From positions 18,584 through 82,583 of the forward strand of contig JAFSBW010000033.1 of the NCBI GenBank assembly GCA_017437095.1: a DNA stretch of 64,000 nucleotides, written 5' to 3'. Below are positions 1 through 7,052 of this stretch, piece after piece. Numbering within the stretch: the stretch's first letter is position 1; every line of letters starts with the position of its first letter. A model generated the notes under the pieces. That model made no database searches and was not told the origin of the DNA. It saw only the letters and a program-made list of their open reading frames with translations. This stretch comes from Oscillospiraceae bacterium. Its GTDB lineage: Bacteria; Bacillota; Clostridia; Oscillospirales; Oscillospiraceae. Position numbers and translations under genes: made by a program.

Positions 1-1
1 T

Positions 2-163
2 GAGCTTGCCTATATCAGCATCCATACGGTAAAAAAGCACAACCGCAGCATCTACCAAAAGCTCAATGTCGCCTCCCGGGATGAGCTGATGCTGTATATT
101 GAGTTTTTCCGCTGCTGCGGGCGGCTGGATGAGCTTACCGGCGGAGCAATTGAGATGGAGTAA
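2..163 (+). CDS. LuxR/GerE-type DNA-binding domain (3' end of a regulator, cut by window edge)
   Basis: The open frame enters from the left edge and ends at TAA 161-163, leaving 53 residues. They contain the recognition part of a LuxR/GerE helix-turn-helix: IS-x-HTVKKH followed by I-YQKL-V-SRDEL. This matches the family pattern TVKxHxxxIxxKLxVxxRxE, so the protein is a transcription regulator whose N-terminal sensor or receiver domain lies outside the window. The C-terminus runs about 20 residues past the last helix and includes a CC pair. The targets cannot be inferred. A strong terminator follows at 228-271. Confidence 0.75.
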   Translation, partial: ELAYISIHTVKKHNRSIYQKLNVASRDELMLYIEFFRCCGRLDELTGGAIEME

Positions 164-227
164 TTCCACCCGGCAGCCTTAAAAGATGCACAAAAAACCT
201 ACACAAGCATATGCATATTGACTATAT

Positions 228-271
228 CCCAAGGATACTTTTTCGTAAAGTATCCTTGGGAGCATTTTTTT
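228..271 (+). terminator. Rho-independent terminator after the LuxR-type gene
   Basis: A perfect 14-bp stem (228-241 with 247-260, arm CCCAAGGATACTTT) with loop TTCGT is followed after four bases by a run of seven T. Confidence 0.85.
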
Positions 272-325
272 CTGTGCGCATATACCATATAATGGCAATA
301 TCCAAAGAAAGGCGGTGAGCTGCCG

Positions 326-700
326 GTGACGAAAATTGTAGAAGCGATCCTGGAAAACCTCTCCACAAGAGAAGTTTTTCTTTTCCGGGTTTCCTGCGCG
401 AACTGCGGCGCGCAATACACCAACAAGCCGATTCGGTTTTCCAAGGCCGGTGAGCTTCCGGCAACCCAGAGCAAACGCATCATTTACGATGCTCTTTACG
501 AGCAGGAGCTGCGGGCCGTTCGCCAAGGGGCCATTCGCAGCGCATCGCAGCACATGAACTACTGCCCCATCTGCAAGCGGGTGGTTTGCAACCGATGCTT
601 TATGATCTGCGACGATCTGGATATGTGCAAAAGCTGCGCCGCGCGGCTGGAAGAGCCGGGAAAGCCGGTGCTTTCAGAAATCGTCGAATTCTCTCTTTGA
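326..700 (+). CDS. Zinc-ribbon protein of unknown function
   Basis: The 124-residue protein starts at GTG 326, with AAAGGCGGTG just upstream. A TATAAT-like box lies at 288-293. Two cysteine clusters are visible: CANCGAQ near residue 25, and CPIC-KRVVCNRC followed by CKSC around residues 75-105. The spacing suggests two structural zinc sites. The middle region (about 35-70) is basic and probably helical. There is no signal peptide or membrane segment, so it should be cytoplasmic. A role in nucleic-acid or protein binding would fit such small zinc-ribbon proteins but is not shown. Its neighbours give no clear operon partner. Confidence 0.7.
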   Translation: MTKIVEAILENLSTREVFLFRVSCANCGAQYTNKPIRFSKAGELPATQSKRIIYDALYEQELRAVRQGAIRSASQHMNYCPICKRVVCNRCFMICDDLDMCKSCAARLEEPGKPVLSEIVEFSL

Positions 701-757
701 TCCCATAGCAGCGGAATCTTATCCGCCAAAAACCTGAATAACAAGGAGGAACAGACC

Positions 758-1867
758 ATGCGAAAACTTTCCTGCATCATGTTGGCCGTTATTTTGCTCA
801 GCGCCCTGGCTTTGCCCGCCTTTGCCGCAGAGGACAGCGTGATCTTCACCAAAGGCAGCAAAGCGGAGGTAGGCGGCTACCTGGAGCTGGATATGGCTGC
901 TATGATGCTTTCTGATAATGCATCTTCTGAAATCTACAATGCTATTCTCGACGGCAACTATGAGATCTATTGGTACAGAAACGGCTCATTTTACTCCACC
1001 CAAAAAAAGGTTAGCTTTACCGATGCCGATGCCGGCGCCAGCTACAGCGTAGAGATCCGCTTTTACGGCGACAGCGCCTGCACCGTTTTGTGGGCAACTG
1101 TGCAAAGCAAAGCGTATATCATCAAATCCAACGAGCCGCCGCTGGAGATCAAAACCCAAACTGTTTTTGACGGCGCTGCAGGCATGTACTACAGCTTCCA
1201 ATTTGAAAGCTCCGACCCGGGAGCGAAATATTCCCTGTACCGCAGCTCTTTGCCTGACGGATTGACTCTGGACGAAAACGGCTATCTTTCCGGCGTCCCT
1301 GCCCAGCCCGGCACCTACCAGTTTACGGTGGTTGCCAGCGGCAAGGGCGGCGAGGATATGCAGGATTTTACCCTGCAGATCGGCGGCGAGATGTATGTAA
1401 CCAAGATCACCACGGAAAGCCTGCCGGATGCCACCGTAGGCGTGGCCTACGATTTCCGGCTTTCCTGCTCTGACCCGGACGCTCATTTCAGCATTTACTA
1501 TAACCACGGCAAGCAAAACGATTTTGGCGACCCGGGGCTCAGATTCTCCTTTGGCTCTGACGGCACGCTTTCCGGCACTCCCGTGGAAGCCGGTACATAT
1601 ACCTTCTGGGTAGCCGCTTACGGCACTACGGAAGACCATTTCAAAGAGTTTACCATTACCGTTCTCCCCGCGCCGGAGGCGACCCAACCCGATCCTACTA
1701 CGCCGGCTCCCGGCACCACCGCTCCCAACGCCCAAAGCCAGCAGGATGATCCCAAAGGCGATGGCGGCTCGGTTTCTATGCCCTGGTGGGGCATTGTAAT
1801 GATCACCTGCGGCTGCGTGGTGCTGGGCGTAGTGGTAACCCTGATCGCAACCAAAAAGAGAGGCTAA
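758..1867 (+). CDS. Secreted, membrane-anchored protein with two putative Ig-like domains
   Basis: The 369-residue protein starts with a clear signal peptide (residues 1-23, cleavage after AFA). Two modules around residues 128-205 and 215-300 each carry the putative-Ig (He_PIG) signature, with forms such as LPDGLTLDENGYLSGVP and GTYxFxVxA. A proline/threonine linker (about 305-330) and a single C-terminal membrane helix ending in KKRG follow. There is no LPXTG motif, so anchoring is by the membrane helix. The start is set by AAGGAGGA eight bases upstream of ATG. It is probably exposed on the cell surface; the ligand is unknown. The next gene is a lipoprotein 48 bp downstream and may be co-transcribed. 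Confidence 0.8.
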   Translation: MRKLSCIMLAVILLSALALPAFAAEDSVIFTKGSKAEVGGYLELDMAAMMLSDNASSEIYNAILDGNYEIYWYRNGSFYSTQKKVSFTDADAGASYSVEIRFYGDSACTVLWATVQSKAYIIKSNEPPLEIKTQTVFDGAAGMYYSFQFESSDPGAKYSLYRSSLPDGLTLDENGYLSGVPAQPGTYQFTVVASGKGGEDMQDFTLQIGGEMYVTKITTESLPDATVGVAYDFRLSCSDPDAHFSIYYNHGKQNDFGDPGLRFSFGSDGTLSGTPVEAGTYTFWVAAYGTTEDHFKEFTITVLPAPEATQPDPTTPAPGTTAPNAQSQQDDPKGDGGSVSMPWWGIVMITCGCVVLGVVVTLIATKKRG

Positions 1868-1915
1868 TGCCTCGCTGCCAAGAAGAATACCCACAATTTT
1901 GAGAGGAGAACTGTT

Positions 1916-2872
1916 ATGAAAAAGGTTATTGCCCTGTTGCTTGCTCTGGTCATGGTACTTAGCCTGGCGGGCTGCGGCTCTGACAAAGCAAACGAAGAGC
2001 TGGAGCAAAAGCTGGCAAAGGCTGAGCTGGAGCTGGCCAATGCCGACCTTCAGTTGACCAAAGCCCAACAGGATCTGGAAAAAGCCCAGCAGCAGCTGGC
2101 AGAAGCTCAGCAAAAACTCAGCCAGGCAGATTCCAAGCCCAGCTTGCAAACAGTTACCGCGGTAAACGCCACCGTCAACGGCAAAACCAGCCTGGAGATC
2201 ACCCAGCCTACCGATCTTACCGCAGTGGCAGCGCCGGCAGAAGGCCAGATCCTAGACCATTGGAGAGTTAACGGCCAGATCCAGGAAGGCGCTTCCGGCA
2301 ACGCCCTAATCTTCACCGCCCAGGGCAATACCCTTGTAGAAGCTGTGCTTCGGGATGAAAAGAAGCTGACAACGGTCAATGCCACCATCCAGTTTTTGGA
2401 TGCCAAGGGCAAGGCCTCCGGCGATACCTTTACAGAATTTGTATTTGAAGAAGACTATGCCAACCCTGTGACCAAGCAGACCTGCCCCGGCGGCAAAATC
2501 ACCGCCCAGATCAAGGCAAATGTCCCCTCCGGCAAAACGGTGGACTACTGGCTGATCAACGGCGTTCCTTACTTCTATAATGCCGGTGTAACCTCTTTTA
2601 CCGTAGAAAATCTGGACGAAACCACAGTATATGAAGTAGTTTTTAAGGATAAGAGCGTTACCAACTACAAGGTCACCTGCCGTTTCTGCACATTTAGCGG
2701 CAAGACCAGCGGTTATGTGGCCGCCGGCAGCACCATCACCGTAAAGGGCGACGGCAATATTTCCGGCTATTTCGTGATCAACGGCGTTCGCGATTCCAAA
2801 AACTATATCAGCTCCATCACCCTGGAGATCAATCAGGATACCGAGATCGATTTCTACGCCATCATCAACTAA
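1916..2872 (+). CDS. Lipoprotein with coiled coil and three tandem beta modules
   Basis: The 318-residue protein has a lipoprotein signal peptide ending in lipobox LAGC (Cys20). Residues about 26-72 form a heptad-like coiled coil rich in E, K, Q and L (repeated LEKAQQQLAEAQ style). The rest appears to be three related modules, each ending in an aromatic-x-hydrophobic-NG motif: DHWRVNG, DYWLING and GYFVING. This suggests internal triplication of a small beta domain of the kind common in clostridial surface proteins. It should sit on the outer face of the membrane, with the coiled coil acting as a stalk. AGAGGAGAA precedes the ATG. No enzyme motif is visible. Confidence 0.75.
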   Translation: MKKVIALLLALVMVLSLAGCGSDKANEELEQKLAKAELELANADLQLTKAQQDLEKAQQQLAEAQQKLSQADSKPSLQTVTAVNATVNGKTSLEITQPTDLTAVAAPAEGQILDHWRVNGQIQEGASGNALIFTAQGNTLVEAVLRDEKKLTTVNATIQFLDAKGKASGDTFTEFVFEEDYANPVTKQTCPGGKITAQIKANVPSGKTVDYWLINGVPYFYNAGVTSFTVENLDETTVYEVVFKDKSVTNYKVTCRFCTFSGKTSGYVAAGSTITVKGDGNISGYFVINGVRDSKNYISSITLEINQDTEIDFYAIIN

Positions 2873-2907
2873 GCCGCCAAATAAAGAAATATCCCTTCCA
2901 ATAACTT

Positions 2908-2934
2908 TTAGCACTCTCTTTGCGAGAGTGCTAA
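2908..2934 (+). promoter_or_regulatory. CIRCE operator (HrcA site)
   Basis: TTAGCACTC, nine bases, then GAGTGCTAA: an exact match to the CIRCE consensus bound by the heat-shock repressor HrcA. A TATAAT box lies 40 bp downstream (2975-2980), and the first gene on this strand is hsp20. HrcA itself is not in the window. Confidence 0.92.
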
Positions 2935-3103
2935 AAGTTTACAATTTCGTAACACATACACCCGCTCTGTAGGGTATAATGCAGGCAGTAAGCAAGAAAG
3001 CGCTGATCAGCAAAATGCGTACTAGGCCGGGCAAACCAGCTGAACTTGCCCAACGGCCTGCACAAGTCAGCAACAAGACCCTTTTTGACTTGGAGGTATG
3101 TAT

Positions 3104-3562
3104 ATGTACGGAATGATGAACAGAAATTACCCTATGCCCGCTTTTAACCCCTGGCAGGAGATGGCCGCTTTTGAGCGTGCCTTTTTCGGCGCACCTCATC
3201 GCCGCCACCAGGGCGGCAAGCCCCATGGCTTTGCGCCCCTGCGCACCGATGTGATCGACGGCGGCAACCACTATCTGCTGGAAGCCGAACTGCCCGGCTT
3301 TGACAAGCAGGATATCACCGTTGAGATCCTGGAGGATACCCTCACCGTTCAAGCCAAGCGCAGCGCCGATGCAGAGCAGACCGACAGCGACGGCAAGCTG
3401 ATCCGCAGAGAGCGCAGCCGTAGCTTCTACAAAAGAAGCTTCGACATCTCCGGCGTAGACGCGGAAAATATCACCGCAAAGTATGCCGACGGCATTCTTC
3501 GGCTGACCCTGCCTAAGCTGGAGCAGCCCGAAACCCAGGCCAGACGGCTGGAAATTGAATGA
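3104..3562 (+). CDS. hsp20: Small heat-shock protein, Hsp20/alpha-crystallin family
   Basis: ATP-independent cytoplasmic holdase that binds unfolding proteins. The 152-residue protein has the alpha-crystallin domain from about residue 45 (RTDVIDGGNHYLLEAELPGF) to 140. This includes the conserved ELPGF-K-DI and the strand pair ending GILRLTLPK, i.e. the G-x-L motif. I prefer ATG 3104 over ATG 3098 because GGAGGT at 3092-3097 abuts 3098 and gives the usual 6-base gap only to 3104. The N-terminus is rich in M, N, F and P, as expected for an oligomerising arm. Control by HrcA is inferred from the CIRCE site at 2908-2934. The leader also holds an imperfect hairpin (3024-3034 with 3046-3059). Confidence 0.92.
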   Translation: MYGMMNRNYPMPAFNPWQEMAAFERAFFGAPHRRHQGGKPHGFAPLRTDVIDGGNHYLLEAELPGFDKQDITVEILEDTLTVQAKRSADAEQTDSDGKLIRRERSRSFYKRSFDISGVDAENITAKYADGILRLTLPKLEQPETQARRLEIE

Positions 3563-3567
3563 TCGCT

Positions 3568-3612
3568 AACCAAATGCCCGCGGATACAGCTCGTATCCGC
3601 GGGCATTTGGTT
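3568..3612. terminator. Terminator after hsp20
   Basis: A perfect 20-bp stem (3568-3587 with 3593-3612; core CCAAATGCCCGCGGATAC) and loop AGCTC start six bases after the stop codon. The T tract is short. Confidence 0.8.
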
Positions 3613-3629
3613 TAAAAGCAGCCAATTGC

Positions 3630-3658
3630 TTGCATCCAGGCTCCGGCCATGATAAAAT
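3630..3658 (+). promoter_or_regulatory. Promoter of the aldo/keto reductase gene
   Basis: TTGCAT, 17 bp, TAAAAT, located 33 bp upstream of the start codon. Confidence 0.65.
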
Positions 3659-3690
3659 AGCTTTGCACACAGGATACAAGGAGTGATACC

Positions 3691-4869
3691 ATGCAATACA
3701 GGCCCGATAAATACGGCAATCAGCTCTCCGTTCTTGGCTTCGGCTGTATGCGCTTTCCCAAAAAGGCCGGGCGCATCGATATGGAGGAAACAGAGCGGGA
3801 GATCATGACCGCCTACCAAAGCGGCGTAAATTATTTCGATACCGCCTATATCTACCCCGGCAGCGAAGCCGCCCTGGGGGAGATCCTGGAGCGCAACGGC
3901 ATCCGTGACCGGGTTTACATTGCCACCAAGCTGCCCCACTATCTGATCAAAAACCGGGAAGGCCTGGATAAGCTTTTCAACGAAGAGCTGAAGCGGCTGC
4001 GCACCGACCATGTGGACTACTACCTGATGCACATGCTTACCGACACCGACACCTGGGATCGTTTGAAAGCTCTCGGCATTGAGGATTGGCTGGCTGAGAA
4101 AAAGCAAAGCGGTGCCATCGGCCAGGTTGGCTTTTCCTACCACGGCAACTCCCATATGTTCTGCAGTCTTCTCGATGCCTGGGATTGGGATTTCTGCCAG
4201 ATCCAGTATAACTACATGGACGAGCATTCCCAGGCAGGCCGCCGGGGCTTGTACCATGCCCACAGCAAGGGCATTCCCGTGGTCATCATGGAGCCTCTGC
4301 GGGGCGGCAAGCTGGTAAACCGCCTGCCGGAAGAAGCTATGCAGATCTTCGCGGACTACAAGATCCGGCATACCCCGGCTCAGTGGGCCCTGCGCTGGCT
4401 GTGGAATCAGCCGGAGGTCACGGTGGTGCTTTCCGGCATGAATTCCGATGAAATGGTTAGGGACAATATTCAAACCGCCTCTACTACCCGTATAGGCGAG
4501 CTGGGCGATGAAGAAGAAGCCATGCTCCGGCAGGTGGTAAAAGCCATCAATTCCAAAATGAAGGTAGGCTGCACCGGCTGCGGCTACTGTATGCCCTGCC
4601 CTAAAAATGTAGACATCCCCGGCACCTTCGCCGCCTACAACCGATGCTCCCAGGAGGGAAAATTCTGGGGCCTTGTAGACTATGCCATGTGTACCGCGCT
4701 GCGCAAAAACTCTACCGCCGCCTCTAACTGTATCGGCTGCGGCAAATGCGAAAAGCACTGCCCTCAAAACATTCCCATCCGCGCCAAGCTGGAGGAGGCC
4801 CGCAAGGAGCTGGAAGGCCCGGTATACCGCACATTCCGAAAAGTAGCAGGCTGGTTTACCAAATTCTAA
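3691..4869 (+). CDS. Aldo/keto reductase with C-terminal 4Fe-4S ferredoxin domain
   Basis: NAD(P)H-linked oxidoreductase of the AKR superfamily, 392 residues. The barrel shows the catalytic set: D and Y in NYFDTAYIYPGSE (about residues 48-60), K in ATKLP (about 80) and H in YYLMHML (about 112). The C-terminal hundred residues add a ferredoxin-like part with CTGCGYCMPCP (about 292-302) and CIGCGKCEKHCP (about 344-355), enough for two iron-sulphur clusters. This architecture is a recognised clostridial AKR subgroup whose substrates are mostly unknown. AAGGAGTG precedes the ATG. The gene has its own promoter and stands alone. Electron transfer between a cluster and the active site is inference. 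Confidence 0.88.
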   Translation: MQYRPDKYGNQLSVLGFGCMRFPKKAGRIDMEETEREIMTAYQSGVNYFDTAYIYPGSEAALGEILERNGIRDRVYIATKLPHYLIKNREGLDKLFNEELKRLRTDHVDYYLMHMLTDTDTWDRLKALGIEDWLAEKKQSGAIGQVGFSYHGNSHMFCSLLDAWDWDFCQIQYNYMDEHSQAGRRGLYHAHSKGIPVVIMEPLRGGKLVNRLPEEAMQIFADYKIRHTPAQWALRWLWNQPEVTVVLSGMNSDEMVRDNIQTASTTRIGELGDEEEAMLRQVVKAINSKMKVGCTGCGYCMPCPKNVDIPGTFAAYNRCSQEGKFWGLVDYAMCTALRKNSTAASNCIGCGKCEKHCPQNIPIRAKLEEARKELEGPVYRTFRKVAGWFTKF

Positions 4870-4870
4870 A

Positions 4871-5041
4871 ATAACAGAGGTGCCTCAAAATGAATGAGAC
4901 ACCTCACGAAAAGAATAATCATACGACTTTTACCGTAGGGGGCGGCCTGTGTGCCGCCCCTATTGGTGTTTTGGGGTATTTTATCGCAATGGCACATAGG
5001 CCATTCCCTACGTTATGCATTTTGAGGCAGCCCCTTTGTTA
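4871..5041. mobile_element. MITE-like repeat with inverted ends and a nested inverted REP pair (copy 1)
   Basis: Left end AATAACAGAGGTGCCTCAAA and the reverse complement of the right end (AATAACAAAGGGGCTGCCTC) form imperfect terminal inverted repeats. Inside are two hairpins headed by GTAGGG facing each other (4935-4960 and 4988-5011). The second copy at 41,883-42,053 has almost the same interior. The right end overlaps the stop codon of the nitroreductase gene. No reading frame is credible. Mobilisation in trans is inferred. Confidence 0.7.
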
Positions 5042-5740
5042 TTGTATGCTTCCGATATATTCGTACCCGGCTATTGGGGGAACATTGTCCATCTTCAAAA
5101 AGCGGAAGGTATCTTCATTGGCCACATACAGGTGGGCCAGGGCGATGCCCGTATCGATGTTGTTCATATACTTGGCAATGGGCCTGCCGCCACGGTAAAC
5201 ATGGAGGATATCGCCCGCATGGGTAAAATACCAGGGCTGGCTGTTTACGCTGGAGGGTGCCAGGCGGGCAGGCTCCAGCCTTGCATCCGGCTCGTCAGAG
5301 ATCTTTTCCAGGCTCTTGCGCTTAAAGCCCTTTCCGTCATGGCGCAGAAAATCCCCCTTAGGGTTGCCAAAGGCCAGCATAATTACAAACTTCATGCCCG
5401 GGATCTTTTGGGCGGTCTTTTCGTTCATTTTTCCCAGACCCAGCCAGCATACCCCCAGCCCCAAAGTTTGCAAATACAGATCCATCTGCTGGAACATAAA
5501 GCCAACATTTTCCAGGTAGCCCTCTTTTTCTTCGGAGTATACGCATATTACCTGGGGCGTAGTCCAGGGGCAGATGCACTTTACCTGGCTGCGGGGCAGG
5601 ATATCCCAATGCACCTTGATATCCGGGTACAGCGGCTTCATAGGAAAAGCGCGAACGCCTTGCAGCAGCTCTTCGCTTACGGGCTCCCCCGTAAAGCTGC
5701 GGCAGGATCTGCGGTGGTAGATCATTTCCTGAAGGGTCAT
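5039..5740 (-). CDS. Nitroreductase family protein
   Basis: Predicted FMN-dependent oxidoreductase, 233 residues. Near the N-terminus it has the nitroreductase RRSCRSFTG pattern that contacts FMN phosphate, centrally the MDLYLQTLGLGVCWLG helix, and near residue 160 the LAPSSVNSQPWYF motif, here placed late in the chain. This permuted arrangement matches a clostridial subgroup in which the S-x-x-N-x-QPW segment follows the first half. The substrate is unknown. Its ATG overlaps the stop of the upstream TIGR04076 gene by four bases, so the two are translationally coupled. The stop codon lies in the end of the repeat element at 4871-5041. Confidence 0.8.
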   Translation of the reverse strand: MTLQEMIYHRRSCRSFTGEPVSEELLQGVRAFPMKPLYPDIKVHWDILPRSQVKCICPWTTPQVICVYSEEKEGYLENVGFMFQQMDLYLQTLGLGVCWLGLGKMNEKTAQKIPGMKFVIMLAFGNPKGDFLRHDGKGFKRKSLEKISDEPDARLEPARLAPSSVNSQPWYFTHAGDILHVYRGGRPIAKYMNNIDTGIALAHLYVANEDTFRFLKMDNVPPIAGYEYIGSIQ

Positions 5741-6054
5741 AGGGTCGCCTCCTCGTCCAAGGTCTCCAAATAAAAGCTGACGGGGCGGAAGCCGTCGTTA
5801 CAGCTGATCATAGCAGAGTTGGGATCTTTCATCCAGCCGCCGTAAAAATTGCCGCCGCCGTGGGAAAGGGCCATAACAAAGGGGGATATGCTGCCCCAGG
5901 CGCTGTCGCAAAAGCCCTCCGGCTTTTCCCAGCCGTTGGCGATCCATACCTGGCCCTCACATATATCGCAGGCATGCTGGATAGGGTTTTCGTATTTTTC
6001 TATCAGATCCGGGTAGCAGGCCTTGCGGATGGCGGTGATGCGCACCTTTTTCAT
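5737..6054 (-). CDS. TIGR04076 family protein
   Basis: Small cytoplasmic protein of 105 residues. It has the family pattern KVRITAIRK at the start, C-x2-C within HACDICEGQ, EGFCDSAW in the middle and CNDGFRPVSFYLETL near the end. Members are widespread in anaerobes, often beside redox enzymes, and have no assigned reaction. The conserved cysteines suggest a metal or redox site, which is inference. GGGGGGAT lies just upstream of ATG. It is first in a two-gene unit with the nitroreductase. It is divergent from the Nudix gene; promoters for both directions lie within 6091-6158. Confidence 0.8.
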   Translation of the reverse strand: MKKVRITAIRKACYPDLIEKYENPIQHACDICEGQVWIANGWEKPEGFCDSAWGSISPFVMALSHGGGNFYGGWMKDPNSAMISCNDGFRPVSFYLETLDEEATL

Positions 6055-6090
6055 AAATATCCCCCCTGGGTAAAATCGCTTTCGTTTTAT

Positions 6091-6118
6091 ATTGTAGCGC
6101 TTTTGCCGGATCTGTCAA
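6091..6118 (-). promoter_or_regulatory. Promoter of the TIGR04076-nitroreductase unit
   Basis: Leftward TTGACA, 16 bp, TACAAT, 37 bp upstream of the start codon. Confidence 0.7.
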
Positions 6119-6129
6119 GCCGTTGCCCC

Positions 6130-6158
6130 TTGTCATCTTCGCCGCAGCTTGCTATAAT
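6130..6158 (+). promoter_or_regulatory. Promoter of the Nudix-deformylase unit
   Basis: Rightward TTGTCA, 17 bp, TATAAT, 30 bp upstream of the Nudix start. Confidence 0.75.
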
Positions 6159-6188
6159 AGAGCAAAGCCCACAGAAAGGAAGAGATTC

Positions 6189-6578
6189 ATGACCGAGGTA
6201 GTTGCGGCTCTCATATGGGAGGGCGAAAAATTCATGATCTGCCAGCGGCCTGCCCACAAAGCCCGGGGGCTGCTGTGGGAATTTGTAGGCGGTAAAGTAG
6301 AGCCCGGCGAAACCAAACCCCAGGCGCTGATCCGGGAATGCCGGGAGGAGCTGGCGGTCACCGTAGCCGTGGGCGACATTTTTATGGAGGTAGTCCACGA
6401 GTATCCGGATCTTACCGTGCAGCTTACCCTTTTCAACGCCACCATAGCCCAGGGCGTTCCCCAAAAGCTGGAGCATAACGACATTCGCTGGATCACCCCC
6501 AGGGAGATCCCCTGCTACGATTTCTGCCCGGCAGACGAAGAAATTTTGAAAAGGATCATAGAGGTTTGCCATGGTTAG
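6189..6578 (+). CDS. Nudix hydrolase, MutT-like (8-oxo-dGTP diphosphatase type)
   Basis: A 129-residue Nudix protein expected to hydrolyse a nucleoside diphosphate derivative, possibly sanitising 8-oxo-dGTP. The Nudix box is complete: G-GKVEPGE-x7-REC-REEL-V around residues 36-58 (pattern Gx5Ex7REUxEExGU, with A for the last G). MutT-like features include CQRP-AHK-GLLWEFVGGK. ATG 6189 is chosen because AGAAAGGAAG precedes it and because it begins at the first strand of the fold (TEVVAALI). Its last codons overlap the deformylase start by eight bases, so the two form an operon. The substrate assignment is family-level only. Confidence 0.87.
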   Translation: MTEVVAALIWEGEKFMICQRPAHKARGLLWEFVGGKVEPGETKPQALIRECREELAVTVAVGDIFMEVVHEYPDLTVQLTLFNATIAQGVPQKLEHNDIRWITPREIPCYDFCPADEEILKRIIEVCHG

Positions 6579-6984
6579 AGAAATTATGCACGATCCCATC
6601 TTCCTGGGCAGAGTATCCCAGGATGCGACAGAGGAAGATATCCCTCTGGCCCAGGACCTGCTGGATACCCTTGCCGCCCACAAGGATGCCTGCGTAGGCA
6701 TGGCAGCCAACATGATCGGCCAGTGCAAGCGAATTATCGCAGTAGATAACGGCGGCGCTTACCTGACTATGTTTAACCCGGAGATCACAAAGCGCTCCGG
6801 CCCATACGAAGCTCAGGAAGGCTGCCTTTCCCTGCTGGGCGGCCCCCGCCCCTGCCTGCGTTACCAAAAAATTACCGTAAAATGGCAAAACGAAAAATTC
6901 CAGACCCGGATCAAAACCTTTACCGGCTGGACAGCCCAAATCATCCAGCACGAAATAGACCATTGCAACGGGATCCTGATCTGA
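6571..6984 (+). CDS. def: Peptide deformylase with variant motif I
   Basis: Metalloenzyme removing the N-formyl group from nascent proteins; 137 residues, short for the family. Motif II EGCLS (metal-binding Cys) and motif III QHEIDH (two His and the catalytic Glu) are intact. Motif I, normally GxGxAAxQ, reads VGMAANMIG, so the conserved Gln is replaced by Met. Short deformylases with an AANMIG motif occur in clostridia and are thought to be a separate subtype. The gene overlaps the Nudix gene and follows it in the same unit. Whether this is the housekeeping enzyme cannot be told from the window. Confidence 0.83.
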   Translation: MVREIMHDPIFLGRVSQDATEEDIPLAQDLLDTLAAHKDACVGMAANMIGQCKRIIAVDNGGAYLTMFNPEITKRSGPYEAQEGCLSLLGGPRPCLRYQKITVKWQNEKFQTRIKTFTGWTAQIIQHEIDHCNGILI

Positions 6985-6998
6985 GCAAAAAAAAATGC

Positions 6999-7029
6999 TT
7001 GACTCTCTCCTTGCGTAATAGTTTATACT
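6999..7029 (+). promoter_or_regulatory. MerR-type promoter with 19-bp spacer
   Basis: TTGACT (6999-7004) and TATACT (7024-7029) are 19 bp apart, as in promoters that MerR proteins activate by DNA untwisting. It stands 23 bp upstream of the merR-type gene, which suggests autoregulation. Confidence 0.65.
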
Positions 7030-7052
7030 CGTATCAGACGGGAGGGAACGCT

